A stretch of 64,000 nucleotides of DNA. It comes from Pyrus communis (lineage: Eukaryota; Streptophyta; Magnoliopsida; Rosales; Rosaceae). The DNA is taken from the NCBI RefSeq assembly GCF_963583255.1, contig NC_084819.1, positions 3,975,501 to 4,039,500 of the forward strand. Direction: 5' to 3'. How positions within the stretch are numbered: position 1 is the first letter of the stretch; every line of letters starts with the position of its first letter. The position numbers were made by a program, and so were the translations under genes. Of the stretch, positions 47,593 through 59,527 are shown piece by piece. The notes beneath the pieces are model-generated. The model had not been told where the DNA came from. It searched no databases and saw only the letters and a list, made by a program, of their open reading frames with translations.

Positions 47593-48371
47593 ACAACCAA
47601 TGTATAAATCAACTATCGTTTCTTCTCGAGAAAAAAGAGAGAATATTTTCCTATATTGTAGGAATCGTATCATGCATCAATAAAATTGTCGCAAACCCCA
47701 CCCAACCCAAACCCTGCAAGTTCCAACCGAGAAAGAAAAACATTGGGGTATTGTTGTTGCGACTTCTGTGTATAAAACTACCGCCGGCAGGCTACAACAA
47801 TATAACGGCACAAAAACGCCTTTTATATTTCCGGACAGGGGTCCCACCCACCTCCTTCCTAACGAACCAACAAGCGTTTCAAAACGGCCAAATGATTTGG
47901 CGCAAATTTTAAACGCGCTCCTCCCTCTCTCTCTCTCTCCTCCCACCCCCCCCCCCCCCCCCCCCCCAATCTCTCCAGACTCCCCCACCAAAAGCAAAAA
48001 TTAAATATAAAAAAATTCCAAATAATTTGTTTTGTCTCTGTAAATCACGAGGAGGAAGGCCCTTGTATTATAAAGAAAGAGTTTTCTCAGATCGGGGGGA
48101 CGCTGTTCGCACTTCCAATCCAACCCTCCGATCCCCATCGTAACCCACATTGCCCCGGATCCCATCGCGCATTTCTAATTTTTTTTTATTCGATTTGTTT
48201 TGGATGCGATTTGATTCTTTGTATTAGCATTTGTTTTGATTCGATTCGATTTGGTTAGCGGTTCGAAGCCGATTGGATTTGATTGGGAGATTTCTGAGGA
48301 TCTGTGAGCTTTGTGATGATCTGAAGGATTGGATTGGATTGGATTTGATTTGATTGCTTTGTGTTGGATAG
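47593..48371 (+). promoter_or_regulatory. Upstream region of the NPSN gene with C-rich tract
   Basis: GC-richer than its surroundings; includes CT repeats and a 22-C run at 47946-47967. No clear TATA box. The last about 250 bp are T/G-rich with GGATTGGATTGGATT repeats, as in a leader. Confidence 0.4.
47946..47967. repeat. Poly-C run (22 nt)
   Basis: Uninterrupted C homopolymer preceded by CTCTCTCT. Long G/C homopolymers are rare in plant DNA and are error-prone in sequencing. Confidence 0.95.
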
Positions 48372-51300
48372 ATGGATCCGTTATCTGCAATCAGCGAAGA
48401 GCTGGCGGAGATCGACGGACAAATCGCCGATATCTTCCGTGCAATGTCGTAAGCATCTGTTTGGCTTTGCTTTGGATCGATTTCTGAGTATTTTGTGGTT
48501 CCTGAAAGTTACAGGCTCTAATAGTCTAGTGTTTGGATATATGGCAGAAATGGGTTTCAGACTGGAGAAGATTAAGGACTCGAATAGGCAGAGTAGGCAG
48601 CTGGAAGAGCTCACTGACAAGATGCGAGACTGTAAGAGGTATTAATTTAATTTATTTTTTTTTTTGACAGTTTTGTCCTCTTTATTTATCATCCACTTAC
48701 TGTGGGTTAATTTTCAATTCAATTTTCTTCATAAGTTGGTGAATTTCTGTGCTGACAGTTATTGAATGGTAAATTGGGTTCTTGATTGTGATTGGAGGTA
48801 ATGCAATTGAATTAGCTTAAATATCAAGCAATGGGTAGTTGGCCAAGAAATAAAAGAGTTTCAGTACACTACGCTCCATTAGATCTTAATGTAGGAATTC
48901 ATACTTGGTCTTTTTCACGTTTAAGGGTTTGATTTGACTTGAATTTAAGTAAAACTAATGAAAATGACTTGAAAACTTTTACTTTTAACAATAAGGACAA
49001 AATAAAAGGTAAAGTGAATAGTACCATATTTAACTTTTTAGTGTAAAAATATGATTTTTTGTTAAAGTGAATAATATCGTGGGTTTTTTGTTAAAACTCC
49101 CTTGAATTTATTGAAGTTAGAATCAATGATTTTCCTCAAATTATATTCATGAGCTAAATGATGACAAAGAAAGGAACTTTTTAGAGGATCTTTTTTATTT
49201 TATTTTATTTTTGGTTTGTGATTGAATTTATTTACTGAGAAGTTGTTTCTGAAGAATAGAAAGATGCTCAATACTCAGAGAGGTTTACCTGAATGTTTTT
49301 TCTTGAGGTATATAGAAGTATACATGGATAACAATTTTATTTCTTAATACCCTAAACTTTCATGGCACTATTTTGCCTTAAAATAGGGGGTGGATATTGT
49401 TTGGGTCCTTTGGGAGGCTGTTTAAGCTGCGTAATTCCGGCAACTTTCATGGCACTATTTTGTGAACACAAGGCATTTGGGGGACGGAAGAAGAGTGTTT
49501 AGGCCTACGGAGGTGTTGAGTGATGGATGTGTTTTGGGTGGTGTAGCCAGTAATAAATTAGACGATATGCGATAGCATTAGGGAGATGCGGAGATTTTGT
49601 GGGATAACCGTTAATTTTAGTCGCTACTGTGAGCTTCAGTTCCTTCAAAATTTTGCGAAATTCCTGTTTCTTCTTTTTCAGATTGGGGGGATGCCATTAT
49701 TTTGGAGGGCAGGAGGAGAGTTTTGTTTGTTCCATTTTAAATGTCTTTTTATGATTGTTTATCCATTTTTGGTAATAAAATTTGTATCGAACAAAAAATA
49801 GCATACTTGGGAGTGTAATATTTATACAATTTGTGACTAATGCTGAAAATGTGATAAAGTGCAACTAAGCTGACATTTAGTTGCATCCTGCTCCATTATA
49901 TGTAAGGGATGGAAATATCTTGTCTAATGTCATGTTTGGGATTGGTGACCACTGACCAAGTGACCAGCAATTAACATTATTTGCTTCTTATGCCCAGATA
50001 TGCATATTAATTCAGTACTCATTCCTTTTATGTAGACCTCTGGATTTTCTTGGTTACCTTTTTACTTTTCTACCCAAGAGTATCTGTTACCTAAACCCCT
50101 AAATTCCATATACTAATGTATTATTTGTGTTGACATGTCATTTGAGAAACAAATGCTATAATCTTATGGATCTGTGCTTAGTTTATTTGTTTTGGCCAGC
50201 ATATGGGGTTTCCTGCCTTCAGATTTTCTGGCCTTCATTTCTAAGAGTTGCGGTTATCCAATTCAACTTCTTTCTGATGTTTGAGTTCCAACCTGTGACA
50301 CTCATCAATTTGGGTATCCTGTGAATAAGGTTATATGTTGTGTTGTTTTCAGGCTTATGAAAGAATTGGATAGAGAAGTCAAGAATATGGAGAGAATAAA
50401 TGACCCAAATACCAGTAGAATGCTGAATGAGAAAAAGCAGTCAATGGTGTGTTTTAAATCCTTATTTCATTTCCAGACTCTGCTATGCTTACTTTTGTTT
50501 TTCCTTTTCTAATTTCCTTTGTTTTAATTATCTTCTTGTGTATATTAATTGTTTTTAACACGTTATACTTGTGTTAATAGCTTGAACTTTTGTGCAGATC
50601 AAAGAGTTGGATTCATATGTGGCTCTGAAAAAACAGTAAGTTAGCATCAGCAAGAAATTACATTCATTGATTCTTAGCAGAAATACCCAATTCGTTTGCC
50701 TTTTCGGATATTTCTTAAGTATACATTATATTAGTTATTTTTGTGTGGATGAACTGTATTGTATCCATCTGACTTTAAGATCTATTATCCCAGGCTTACA
50801 TATATGATATTTCGTTTATATATAGGTTCATTACATATCAATTTGGAGAATGAAATACCTGTGTTAGAAAACACCTTGTTTTCTGAGTCTTAATTATTAT
50901 TTCACATATGATTATCCAACGTTCCCATATTTACCAAATATTTAACGTGGATTTTTTCAGACTGATGTAGTGATGAACGTCCTATATCATATGTTGTGGA
51001 CGTATAGTCATTGCTTCTGAAAGAAAGTAGTGAAGCGACAAGGTGTACTTGAACGTCTCTACTTGGTTGCAAGTATTCTTCTGAAATAATTTCCTACTAA
51101 TCATTATTCTAGATTCAAGCAGATTTTGAATTTCCTAGTTACCTAGTCAGGCAATGAACTAATTTTCCTTTGATCATGAAATATTTGTCGCTTCTGTTTC
51201 TTTGAACCTTTATAACGTGAGTAACGAGAGTTTGTGCAGTAACTTTCCCAAATTTTAAACGATTTTGGGAAACTTTGTTCCTGTTTAGGAACTAGAGTTC

Positions 51301-51457
51301 AGATGGTTTGATGTTGCCGGGTGGATATATGGTTACTCGTTTTTTTATTTTTAATCTTCAATTTCAGCTGGTTCATCCAAACAACAAGAACATTCCAGAT
51401 ATTCCTGGATTAGCCCCTCCTGCAATGACTCAAAAGTTACAGTGGAATCCTTACTGA
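48372..51457 (+). pseudogene. NPSN11: Novel plant SNARE (NPSN11-type) gene lacking its SNARE-motif exons
   Basis: Exons with canonical borders are 48372-48448 (MDPLSAISEELAEIDGQIADIFRAMS), 48548-48638 (LEKIKDSNRQSRQLEELTDKMRDCK), 50353-50446 (LMKELDREVKNMERINDPNTSRMLNEKKQSM), 50598-50635 (IKELDSYVALKK) and 51368-51457 (LVHPNNKNIPDIPGLAPPAMT.KLQWNPY). NPSN proteins are Qb-SNAREs of the cell plate/plasma membrane; between the fourth and last of these exons the family has the Qb SNARE helix and most of the membrane anchor, about 125 residues. That coding sequence is absent from the 732-bp gap. In exon 2, about 2 bp are missing after NGF(Q), near 48560, giving an early stop. Symbol refers to the family; the product cannot act as a SNARE. 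Confidence 0.86.
48960..49110. mobile_element. Interspersed repeat copy 2 (MITE-like), in NPSN intron 2
   Basis: ACTTTTAACAATAAGGACAAAATAAAAGG...GTTAAAGTGAATAATATCG...GTTAAAACTCCCTT; partner of 31640-31790. Confidence 0.7.
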
Positions 51458-53690
51458 GGAGAGATCAAAATGGACCATGTCATGAGATTGCCAAGATGGT
51501 TCGTGCTCAAATGAACGTTAGCTTTTACCCTGTTTTACGGAACAGACACGGAAGCTATATCCCGGTAAGTTTTGCTCTGAAGGCGGGCTGATTTTCGAGA
51601 AAGCCAGTCTCACTACTGTTGTTGTTCCATCGTTGTGTTATTGGCTTCAGTTGCATGAGATATGTATTATCATTGTTTCTTCCCTCTGACTGTATACTAG
51701 GTGTATTTTAGGATGTATTGGTTCTCATACATTATTTATCCTTTGGTTGTATTTGTAGTCACTTTTTATTGAATCTTTGTTTGGTAAATTATTTCATGTA
51801 CCAAATTAATTTTCAAATTTCAAAGTGAATTTCGATTTTCGTAGATTGAATACATCTATGTTAGAAGTTGATGTGATACAGTGATAGTAATATACAACAC
51901 AATAAAACGATAAGATTTTGCACAATAAATTATAGGTATTGGTGGTTAACAAATTGGGTTTAAGTTTAGGACTATTTCATACGACGCAAACACAATACAT
52001 TTATGGTAAATGAACATTAGAGTATGTAATGCATTATAACAACCACTTAGTACTGCATAGATGAGTTGAGCTCCAAGCCCTAGAAAGGTAATTTTTTTCT
52101 TTTTTCTAAAGGGGATTAGCTAGTGGTTTTATCACAACAGTTTATCATTTGAGAGCTACTAAACTCACCCCAGTGTCTTATTTTCCTACTCACGTTATAA
52201 TCTCATCCACCATAAAAAGTTAAAAAATTATAATGCTATTTCCCCACCCACTATTATTCCCAAAATAACCTTTAATATATATACATACATATGAAATTAT
52301 AAAATTGTCTCTTAAAAAATATAACAAATAATATCTAAATGAAAACCACTAAGGTCTACAAATTCAAATAGAAACGACAGAGGTATCCAAATTCAAAAGA
52401 AGTCGACAACGACAAATTCAAAAATACGATGGACAAATTCAAATGACCTACACACAAATTACTCTTCTACCTTTTCAATAGAAATATAATCTTCTACTTC
52501 TTCCGTAAAAGCGTCACTTCCACCTGTTCAATGAAAATGTCATCTTCTAAGTCTGTTGATATTTTTTTACTTTCTCTGAATGAAAGGAGGTGAAAATATG
52601 AGTCAGGGTTTAAGGTCGACAAATCGTCTCTCACGACCAACCTTTTTTTTTTTTTTTTTTTTAAATTAAGCAAAACAAGATAATTAATGTCCTTATCAGT
52701 TTTTCTGCAAATGGACAAATTTGTAATTAAAAATTACATTAAAAGATGGGTGAAAAGATAAGACATTGGGGTGGGAATAACATCACTCTATCTTTTTGGG
52801 GGTCAGGAAGACTTATACAGACATTTCGGCCTCCTTGTGGAAAGTTAATTGATTGCGTTATTAGGTAGTTTGATCGTGTTCAATCAGTTATGGATGATTG
52901 TTAGACAGACGAATTGGAAACACGTTTTCAATATTTTTTTTTTTTTTTAAATTGTAGAATTAAGTCAGATCGAATCACAATTTTCAAATTCAAAAGTTTT
53001 AGAATATTCGAATTCCGAGTAATCATAGAAATTTTGAAACATGATTTAGAAATTCATTTCTTTTACAAGTTTTTTAATATTCTCAAATTTTTTCGTACTT
53101 ACAAATTTATTGTTATTTCTCAATATTTGATATACCGTATATGCTTATATATAAATCCAGTTTATTTTGTAAAATATGCTTTTCATTTTTAATATATAAG
53201 GGTATGATTAACATAAAAACAATAAACAAAGTGCATTCAAAATTAACAATAAAATACAAAACTTGATTGCAAAACATAATTTTGGTAAATAAATATAAAA
53301 AACCGGAATATTTTGGAACGTTTCATACTCTTTTTGGATAAATATTTTATTTTTTATTTTTGTTTGCAGCCTTCCTAAGATGTTATGTAATACATTGTTT
53401 GGTCAAACAAATGCCTTTTGATGTAAGATAAAAAGAAAATTGATTGGATTAGTGACATAGTGGGAATTGGAGATAGTGAGATGTATTTTCTTTATGGTTG
53501 CTGCGTGTGCCATGAGTTATGTATTGAATTGTGACACATAATACGTTCACACGTGTGATGTGTGTAATTTCTTTTTATAAAAGGAATTTCTAACTCAGAA
53601 AACAATTAATATTGACCACCCCTAATCCAAATTCTAGAAAAATTTGAATTCTATTCGAATTCAAATTGTGGAGATCTTAGGATCCTTACA
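51348..53690. repeat. Segmental duplication block, copy A
   Basis: Starts about 20 bp before the last NPSN exon and runs through its 3' untranslated region and flank. Matches copy B (60251-61800) and copy C (62985-63945) in order. Copy A alone carries the insertion at 52152-52788 and lacks the SINE-like piece found in B and C. Confidence 0.9.
52152..52788. mobile_element. MITE-like insertion present only in copy A
   Basis: Ends CACCCCAGTGTCTTAT... and the reverse complement of ...ATAAGACATTGGGGTG form an inverted repeat. Copies B and C run straight across the site (GTATATCCTTCTGGGGG, GTCTATCATTCTGAGGG). A similar TATCATTT/TATCTTTT lies on each side. Includes a T run at 52645-52662. Confidence 0.75.
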
Positions 53691-54520
53691 TTCTAACCGT
53701 TTATCGTATATTGTGCGGTTACTTTTTATTTAAAATTAAACACAAATAGTACCTAATGAAAGTTGACCGCACGATATACTATGAACAACTAAAATATAAA
53801 TATCCTAAAATCCTCACAAAGAAAATTCGGAGAAAATCCCCATCCTCTAATCTTAATGCTAATGCAAATTCAAATCTTTTGCACCCAATGCTCTTTGTGA
53901 CTTTTCTATGGTCTATGTCAGGACTTGACACTTGTCAACTGCTAACTCTACACTTACACACTCTTTTAACTCACTTAAAAATACACAAGGAAAAGAAAAA
54001 ATAAAACCAACCCATGGGAAAATTTCTAGTTCTTCACTGTCAAGCACGGGCAGTGGTCATGTCAATAATTTCATGTTTGACATATTTCCCTACTTTTGGT
54101 TTTGAAGAAATGCATAGACCAACCAACCTACATTTTAACATCTTTCCATCATCAACCCAAAAAATAAGTAAAGAAACCCATTTCCACATTCCATATGCAA
54201 AAAAAATATTGCATTAAAGGAGTGAATCCACTCTTTTTGTAAGCATGCATAAGAATGTAAGGGCCTGTTTGGTGAGCCAGTTGAAATATATGTTGTAACC
54301 AATTAAAATGGATTTGAGTTCACTCTGTTGTTTGTTATGTCAAACTGTGAGATGAACTAGATTATACATGATAAAATATGAATTTATAATAGAGTAGGCT
54401 ATCTAACTTATCATATTGCACATCTTACAAGTCTTGTTTTACAAAGCCTAACCTATCATTGATGCCCATTCCTGTCTAGCCCACCAAAAGAGCCTCCTTT
54501 TGTGATTCCCTAATATAAGT

Positions 54521-54563
<43 letters not shown>

Positions 54564-54827
54564 ATTTTTCATGTAAGTTTATGAATATATAGATAAATTT
54601 GTGAAATTTTATCATGTCAGTTGCATTGTGAGGATATGTTCATGACACTTTGTAATTGCATGCCTAATTAGCCCAATAAAAAAAGTCTTTTGCAAGGTAT
54701 CATTCGAGTTGCATTGCGAGGATAAGTTCATGACAAGAAATGGCATTGTAATTGCATGACTTTCAACTTAAGAAGGGTCTGTTCGGTCCCAGCCCAATCT
54801 CTACCCTCCAAAACCAAATTGAATTCC
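53691..54827. other. Non-coding region
   Basis: No coding signal. Contains an imperfect inverted pair (GTATATTGTGCGGT / GACCGCACGATATAC, 53707-53778), a possible MITE at 54259-54499 (AGGGCCTGTTTGGTGAGCC ends), the (TA)n tract 54524-54559, and a tandem repeat of GTTGCATTG(T/C)GAGGATA at about 54621 and 54710. Confidence 0.5.
54524..54559. repeat. (TA)n microsatellite
   Basis: About 18 TA units. Confidence 0.95.
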
Positions 54828-55067
54828 ATGGCTGTCTATTTATACCGATCGTTTTTCCCCTCTTCACTGAAGGCGCTCCGAGATGTTATCAAGACAAGAA
54901 AGGATTCCCTTCCATTGGAGAGAGAGGTGACAAGCCTCTTGAGTAATAACAAAACGGTTGATTCTGAAACTTCAGAGCTATGGAGAGTTGTCGTTGAGAA
55001 TTTCCGAGATGCAGAAGCCCTCTGCGACCTTGCCTCTGGGGAGCATGGTTGGAAAATTAAGTTTTAA
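54828..55067 (+). pseudogene. Unrecognised gene fragment, first exon-like
   Basis: ATG 54828 opens an 79-codon frame (MAVYLYRSFFPSSLKALRDV...ETSELWRVVVENFRDAEALCDLASGEHGWK) with balanced, protein-like composition and a possible N-terminal targeting sequence. I do not recognise the family. The second half (from about 54959) is repeated in inverted orientation right after it, which suggests a captured or rearranged fragment. No downstream exons are visible. Confidence 0.45.
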
Positions 55068-55155
55068 TAAATGATGACAACTCTGTCAACGAGAAGAGAA
55101 GGAAGAAGCCCTAAGGCAAGCAGGGGTTTAAGGTGTATGAGTTTAATATTAAGTA
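54959..55155 (+). repeat. Inverted repeat of a gene fragment, left arm
   Basis: Pairs with 55163-55363 in inverted orientation; shared stretches include GAAGCCCT.TGCGACCTTG, TTTTAATAAATGATGACAACT, AACGAGA.GAGAAGGAAGAAG and GGTTTAAGGTGT. Clearly diverged (roughly 80-85 per cent by eye). Confidence 0.88.
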
Positions 55156-55162
55156 AGAGTGC

Positions 55163-55363
55163 TATTATATTAAACCCAAACACCTTAAACCCTATCACTA
55201 ATGCTGCTTGGCTTAGGACTTCTTCCTTCTCCTCTCGTTGCCACAGTTGTCATCATTTATTAAAATTTCAACTTGCTTCCCATAGACAAGGTCGCATAGG
55301 GCTTTTGCATGTTAGAAATTTTCAACCACCACTCTCCTATGGCTCTGGAGTTTTAGAATCTAA
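55163..55363 (-). repeat. Inverted repeat of a gene fragment, right arm
   Basis: Reverse complement of 54959-55155 with substitutions and a 10-12-bp extra piece (ATTAGTGATAG on the minus strand). Only about 7 bp separate the arms. CTTAAACC.TATC.CTAATGCTGCTTG recurs at 55402, so part of it is also repeated directly. Confidence 0.88.
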
Positions 55364-55429
55364 AAATAGCACTCTTACTTGAAATTAAACTCAAACACCT
55401 TAAACCTTATCGCTAATGCTGCTTGCTTC

Positions 55430-56083
55430 AAACTAAAAGCTTTAACAAGCGTGAACCATGGCAGCATGAGCTGCTTGACAATTCTAAACCAAAGAAACTA
55501 GGTATGGCACACTGCTCAGCTCCAATAAATTGAACAAACAATCTTAATTACGTATTTAGCTCCAATAAATTGAACAAACAATCTTAATTACGTATTGAGC
55601 TAAAGATATTTATCAACTCGGCTAAGGTGAGGGATCAAAAATGATCACACGCTCTTTTAATGTTATTTATAAATTAAATGGTTTTGTAAAACGAAACAGA
55701 AAATTACTAACTAGAAAATTACAAACAAAAAAAAAGAAAAGGAAAACCATTCTTCTGAACCAAACAATCATTTACTTTTTCTAAAATACAAAATTCTTAT
55801 TTAGAAGGATCAATAAGGCTTTGTTGTTGTAATTTTTGTTAAAAAGTGAAAGACGGTTACAGTCCTAATTCTATTAAAACTGTGATTTTTATAAATCCTA
55901 ACACATTATTAATCGTATTACTTGCAAAACAAGGATAAATAATCATGAGAATTATATGACACGCACAACTCCCGGACCCAATTTATATCCTCATATCTTC
56001 TTCTCCAACAAATAAAGATCCACAATTCCTACTCCAACCGCCACCCAACACAGAGGGACATAATTTGAATTTGAGATTTAGAG
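55430..56083. other. Non-coding upstream region of the DUF2828 gene
   Basis: AT-rich. Contains a 42-bp tandem duplication (AGCTCCAATAAATTGAACAA at 55517 and 55559). Confidence 0.55.
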
Positions 56084-57963
56084 ATGAAGAATCTGGCCAG
56101 GGTTCTGAAATTAGCAACACCAGTCAGCATTGTTTCTTTTCCTGCACTGACAAGGGTGGTTGGTGTCGCTCCTCCTCCGCAATTCGACCTCGCAACAAGA
56201 TTCATAGCGTCCAAGGTGGCCGACGCCGCCGCTAAGCCTCAGATTATGGCTTCCTCCTACTCCTCCTCCTCCTCCTACAGTGACCCGTGCCTCGATATCT
56301 TTTTCAAGGTGCGACCACCACCACCAGAATCTGCCGCCCATACTTCCCACACTGACACTGCCCTCATCAACTCTCTCGAGCAACAGCTCCCACTCGCCAG
56401 CTCCCACTCGCCTGGTCCCACAACCCCCTCACCACCCTCAAGCTTATCTCCAACCTCTCCACAAATCAGTTCTATCCGGAAGCCTCGTCCGCGGCCACGT
56501 CTTGGCTCCACCGCAACCACCCCAGAACTCTGGCGCATAACCTTGACTCTTTCGGGGGATTGTACTCCATTGTCGAGATTCTCTACAGCCTTCTCCTTCC
56601 GCAGGGCCAGCAGGAGACGGAGGTGGAGGAGATGGAGAAGAAACACCGCCAGAGATACGACGGCGATCCGCATTACAAGTCCTTGCACGACCGCGCTATG
56701 GATGTTTTTGTGGAGCGGCTCAAGTCCGATATTCAAAAGATGCAGCAGAACAAGCTGGAACTCAAGCCTTCTGATTATTTAACTGATGACGACGATCATG
56801 ACGAGGATGATTCTCAGGAACATGATTCTGTTATACGTCCTATTGATGCTGATGCTTTTGCTGATCTCTACGTCTCCGAGGCCGCAGACTGTTTCCTCAC
56901 CACATTCCCCTCCGACGCCCATGCCATCCGCGCCATTGCGCTTCACGAAAGCACTGCCAGGCGGCTCTTCCCTTTGGTGTCACAATCGCAACAACCAGAT
57001 CAATCATCAAAGGAGGATGATCAGTGGGAGCGGCTGAGGAAGGAGTTCTTGGCGCCCTTGCAGAAGTACTACAAGCGTCAGGGCAGGTTCAACCCGAGAC
57101 GATGGGGTGTGGATATTAAATATTTGGAGCAGGTGAAAGCCTCAGCAGCAACAGCAAGCAAAGGTAATTTAAGCTGCGTCATAGAGCCCGATGCTTTGCT
57201 TCCACATTTTATCATACGATATTTGCAAGATGCGAATGTTGGGGAGGCGGCTGAGCTTCAGTGGAATGCATTGCTGCGCAAGCACAAGGAGGGTGGCAAA
57301 TTCAGAAACTGCTTCGCTGTATGTAACATGGACAGAATTATGGGCGGGGCTAGGGAATTGACGGCGAGTTTGGGACTTTTTGTGAGTGAACTGAATGAAG
57401 AGCCGACCTGGAAAGGAAAGCTGATCAGTTCCGCTCCTCTCCCGGCTGCTGCCGGGGATGACCACGCTCTGTTATTTCGTCTTCCTCATCTGTATTCAGT
57501 ACCCTGCAACGATGGCCTAAGGTCCAAATTATCTTTTTTGATGGGAATGGACGGCTGCCTGGGCGTTCATTTACAAAAGCTGTTTGATTTGATTCTCCAA
57601 GTGGCTGTCAATGAGAATTTGAAGCCAGATCAGATGATCCAGAAGCTCTTTATCTTCAACGACAACATGGGCTCTGATTTTTTTGATGGCGCGGCCTGGG
57701 AGACTCAGTACGAGGCCATAAGGACCATGTTTAAGGACAAAGGGTATGGGGATGATGCGGTGCCTCACATTCTGTTTTGGGATATTTGGTGCTGGGAATT
57801 GCCTTCGATCGCTTTGCCTCGTCCAGGGGTGACGCTATTGCGTGGCTGGTCTAATAATTTGGTCAGGTCCTTCTTGGAGAATGGTGGGGATATTGGCCTG
57901 CGCCATGTCATGGAAGCAGCCTTCTCGGACGAACAGTTTCAAGCTCTTGCTGTTGTGGATTGA
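56084..57963 (+). pseudogene. DUF2828 family protein (vWA-like), frameshifted
   Basis: A single exon matches plant DUF2828 proteins: DPCLDIFFKV, LAWSHNPLTTLKLI, ASSAATSWLHRNHPRTLAHNL, HDRAMDVFVERLKSDI, KEFLAPLQKYYKRQGRFNPRRWGVDIKYL, ALLPHFIIRYL, NCFAVCNMDR, LFDLILQVAVNENLKPDQMIQKLFIFNDN, PHILFWDIW, and the C-terminal VMEAAFSDEQFQALAVVD. The 14-bp unit CAGCTCCCACTCGC is duplicated in tandem (56384-56397, 56398-56411) and shifts the frame; after it the frame 56412-57963 continues to the stop. In the vWA-like domain the metal-binding D-x-S-x-S site expected after the CxV strand is replaced by NMDRIMG, so it probably could not bind metal there even if translated. Internal starts after the shift could yield a C-terminal product of about 400 residues. 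Confidence 0.85.
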
Positions 57964-59016
57964 TTTGCTCACTTGCTCATCGTGGACTCTGTTGGCAACT
58001 TGGCATTGTCATTGGGTTGATGCTCTATGTTCCGTTCGCATTCATCATCTCTTACTTGACATAATTTCCTGATCTCTCCCTCTTAGTTGTTTCTTTGCTT
58101 GCTAGCTACCAGAATTTTCTGCTCTGAATTTGAAAACTATTTGATATATTATCTATTTGAGTATCCCCTAAATTATAATATATGGATGATTGAGTATTAT
58201 GGATTCATTTACTGAAATTAAGCTTATTATTCAGTTTTTAATTTTACTTATAATCTTTAGTTAGGGATGTTATTCCTTTCTTTGTTACAAGTTTGGACCA
58301 AATTAATTAAGGAAGCCTTTGCCATTTGTTATTCAGTTTTTAATTAAGCTCATTCATTCAGAGGAAACGAAGCCATTGCCATTTGTTTCGTATAGCTTCC
58401 CTTCGATCTTCAAACGGAATGGGAATTAGATGTACGTACAAAAGGGTCTAAATCACTTGAGAATGTGGAAGCATCACAATTTTTCTGGTTAAATACATCA
58501 CGAGATGCTTTCCCATATTTTCCGCATTCAGTTCTAGACAGAAAAAGAATGAGATTGGTCCCTGAGAGCGCTCTTGCTACGGTTAAGCGATCTTCGGATA
58601 ATTCCTTGACGCTATATATTGCTCAGCTGCAATGGGATTTAGAATACGAGTTTGTTGTGTTTGTGAACTTGTGCTCAACTCCGGAGTTGGTTCATCGTGT
58701 TTTTTCTTTCTGGTACTTACTGTCATATCAGCACGATTAGCTACAAATTAGTTAATCACCTACTTATTATTTTGTGCCATCGCAAATCTGCAATTCAAGG
58801 AGACTTTTGCCAAGGAGGGTATCTGCATCTCAAATTAAACAGTTAAAACAAAATCTCAACATCGACAGGATGACGACAATGCTGTTACACTGTAAATTGC
58901 TCTTACTAGTGTAGTTTATCTCATTTAAGTTATAACGGTACTGCAACTTTAATCCAATTGGAGCGATGCTTCCTCAATTAAAAATTTGTTACCATTTGTC
59001 CCTTAACTCACCAAAA
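57964..59016. other. Non-coding region
   Basis: 3' flank of the DUF2828 gene and AT-rich sequence. The 91-codon frame at 58465-58740 has protein-like composition but starts on GTG and matches nothing I recognise. Confidence 0.45.
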
Positions 59017-59527
59017 CGTATAACTATGGTTCTTTCGTCAATTCCGTTAGATCTTCCTTCAAAATGAGCCATGTTGAAAGAACATTACTAAAATTGGGTT
59101 AAAATTGAGGAACTATTGTTTCAATTGGGCTAAAGTTTAGGAATCATTTATCCTATTAAGGTTAAAGTTGAGAGACCATTGCTACAAGTTTCTCATTTAG
59201 TTTTTCATATTGCCCTTTAATTTAGCTTTATGTGCGTGACACCTAACTCATTTTGAGGTAATAATTCTCAACTTATGACATTTAATCTCCAAATTTAAAT
59301 TCCAATAAATAATGAAAAATAACACAACCAACCCATTCTTGTCAACGACTTTCACCACAACTCCCTTTTATCTTCATCATTGACCAATTAGGTTTTCTAA
59401 TACCATCGTTTCGACATCATGAAAATTTGGAAATGAAAATAAATAGTGGTAGCAGGTAGGAAGAAAAAAAAAATGGAAGAATTGAATGAGTAAAGTAATT
59501 TTTGTGGATTTTAACAATACATATCAT
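59017..59527. repeat. Duplicated block D (empty site for Cassandra 2)
   Basis: Matches 61803-62984 in order (CGTATAACTATGGTTCTTT..., TTTTTCATATTGCCCTT, ATTCCAATAAATAATGAAAAA, TAGTGGTAGCAGGTAGGAAG). It is uninterrupted at TTTTTCATATTGCCCTT where the other copy holds Cassandra. Confidence 0.9.

Noticed and set aside
58465..58740. 91-residue frame with balanced composition
   Set aside because: It begins at GTG, no family is recognised and no splice partners are visible; kept only as a note in the non-coding entry.
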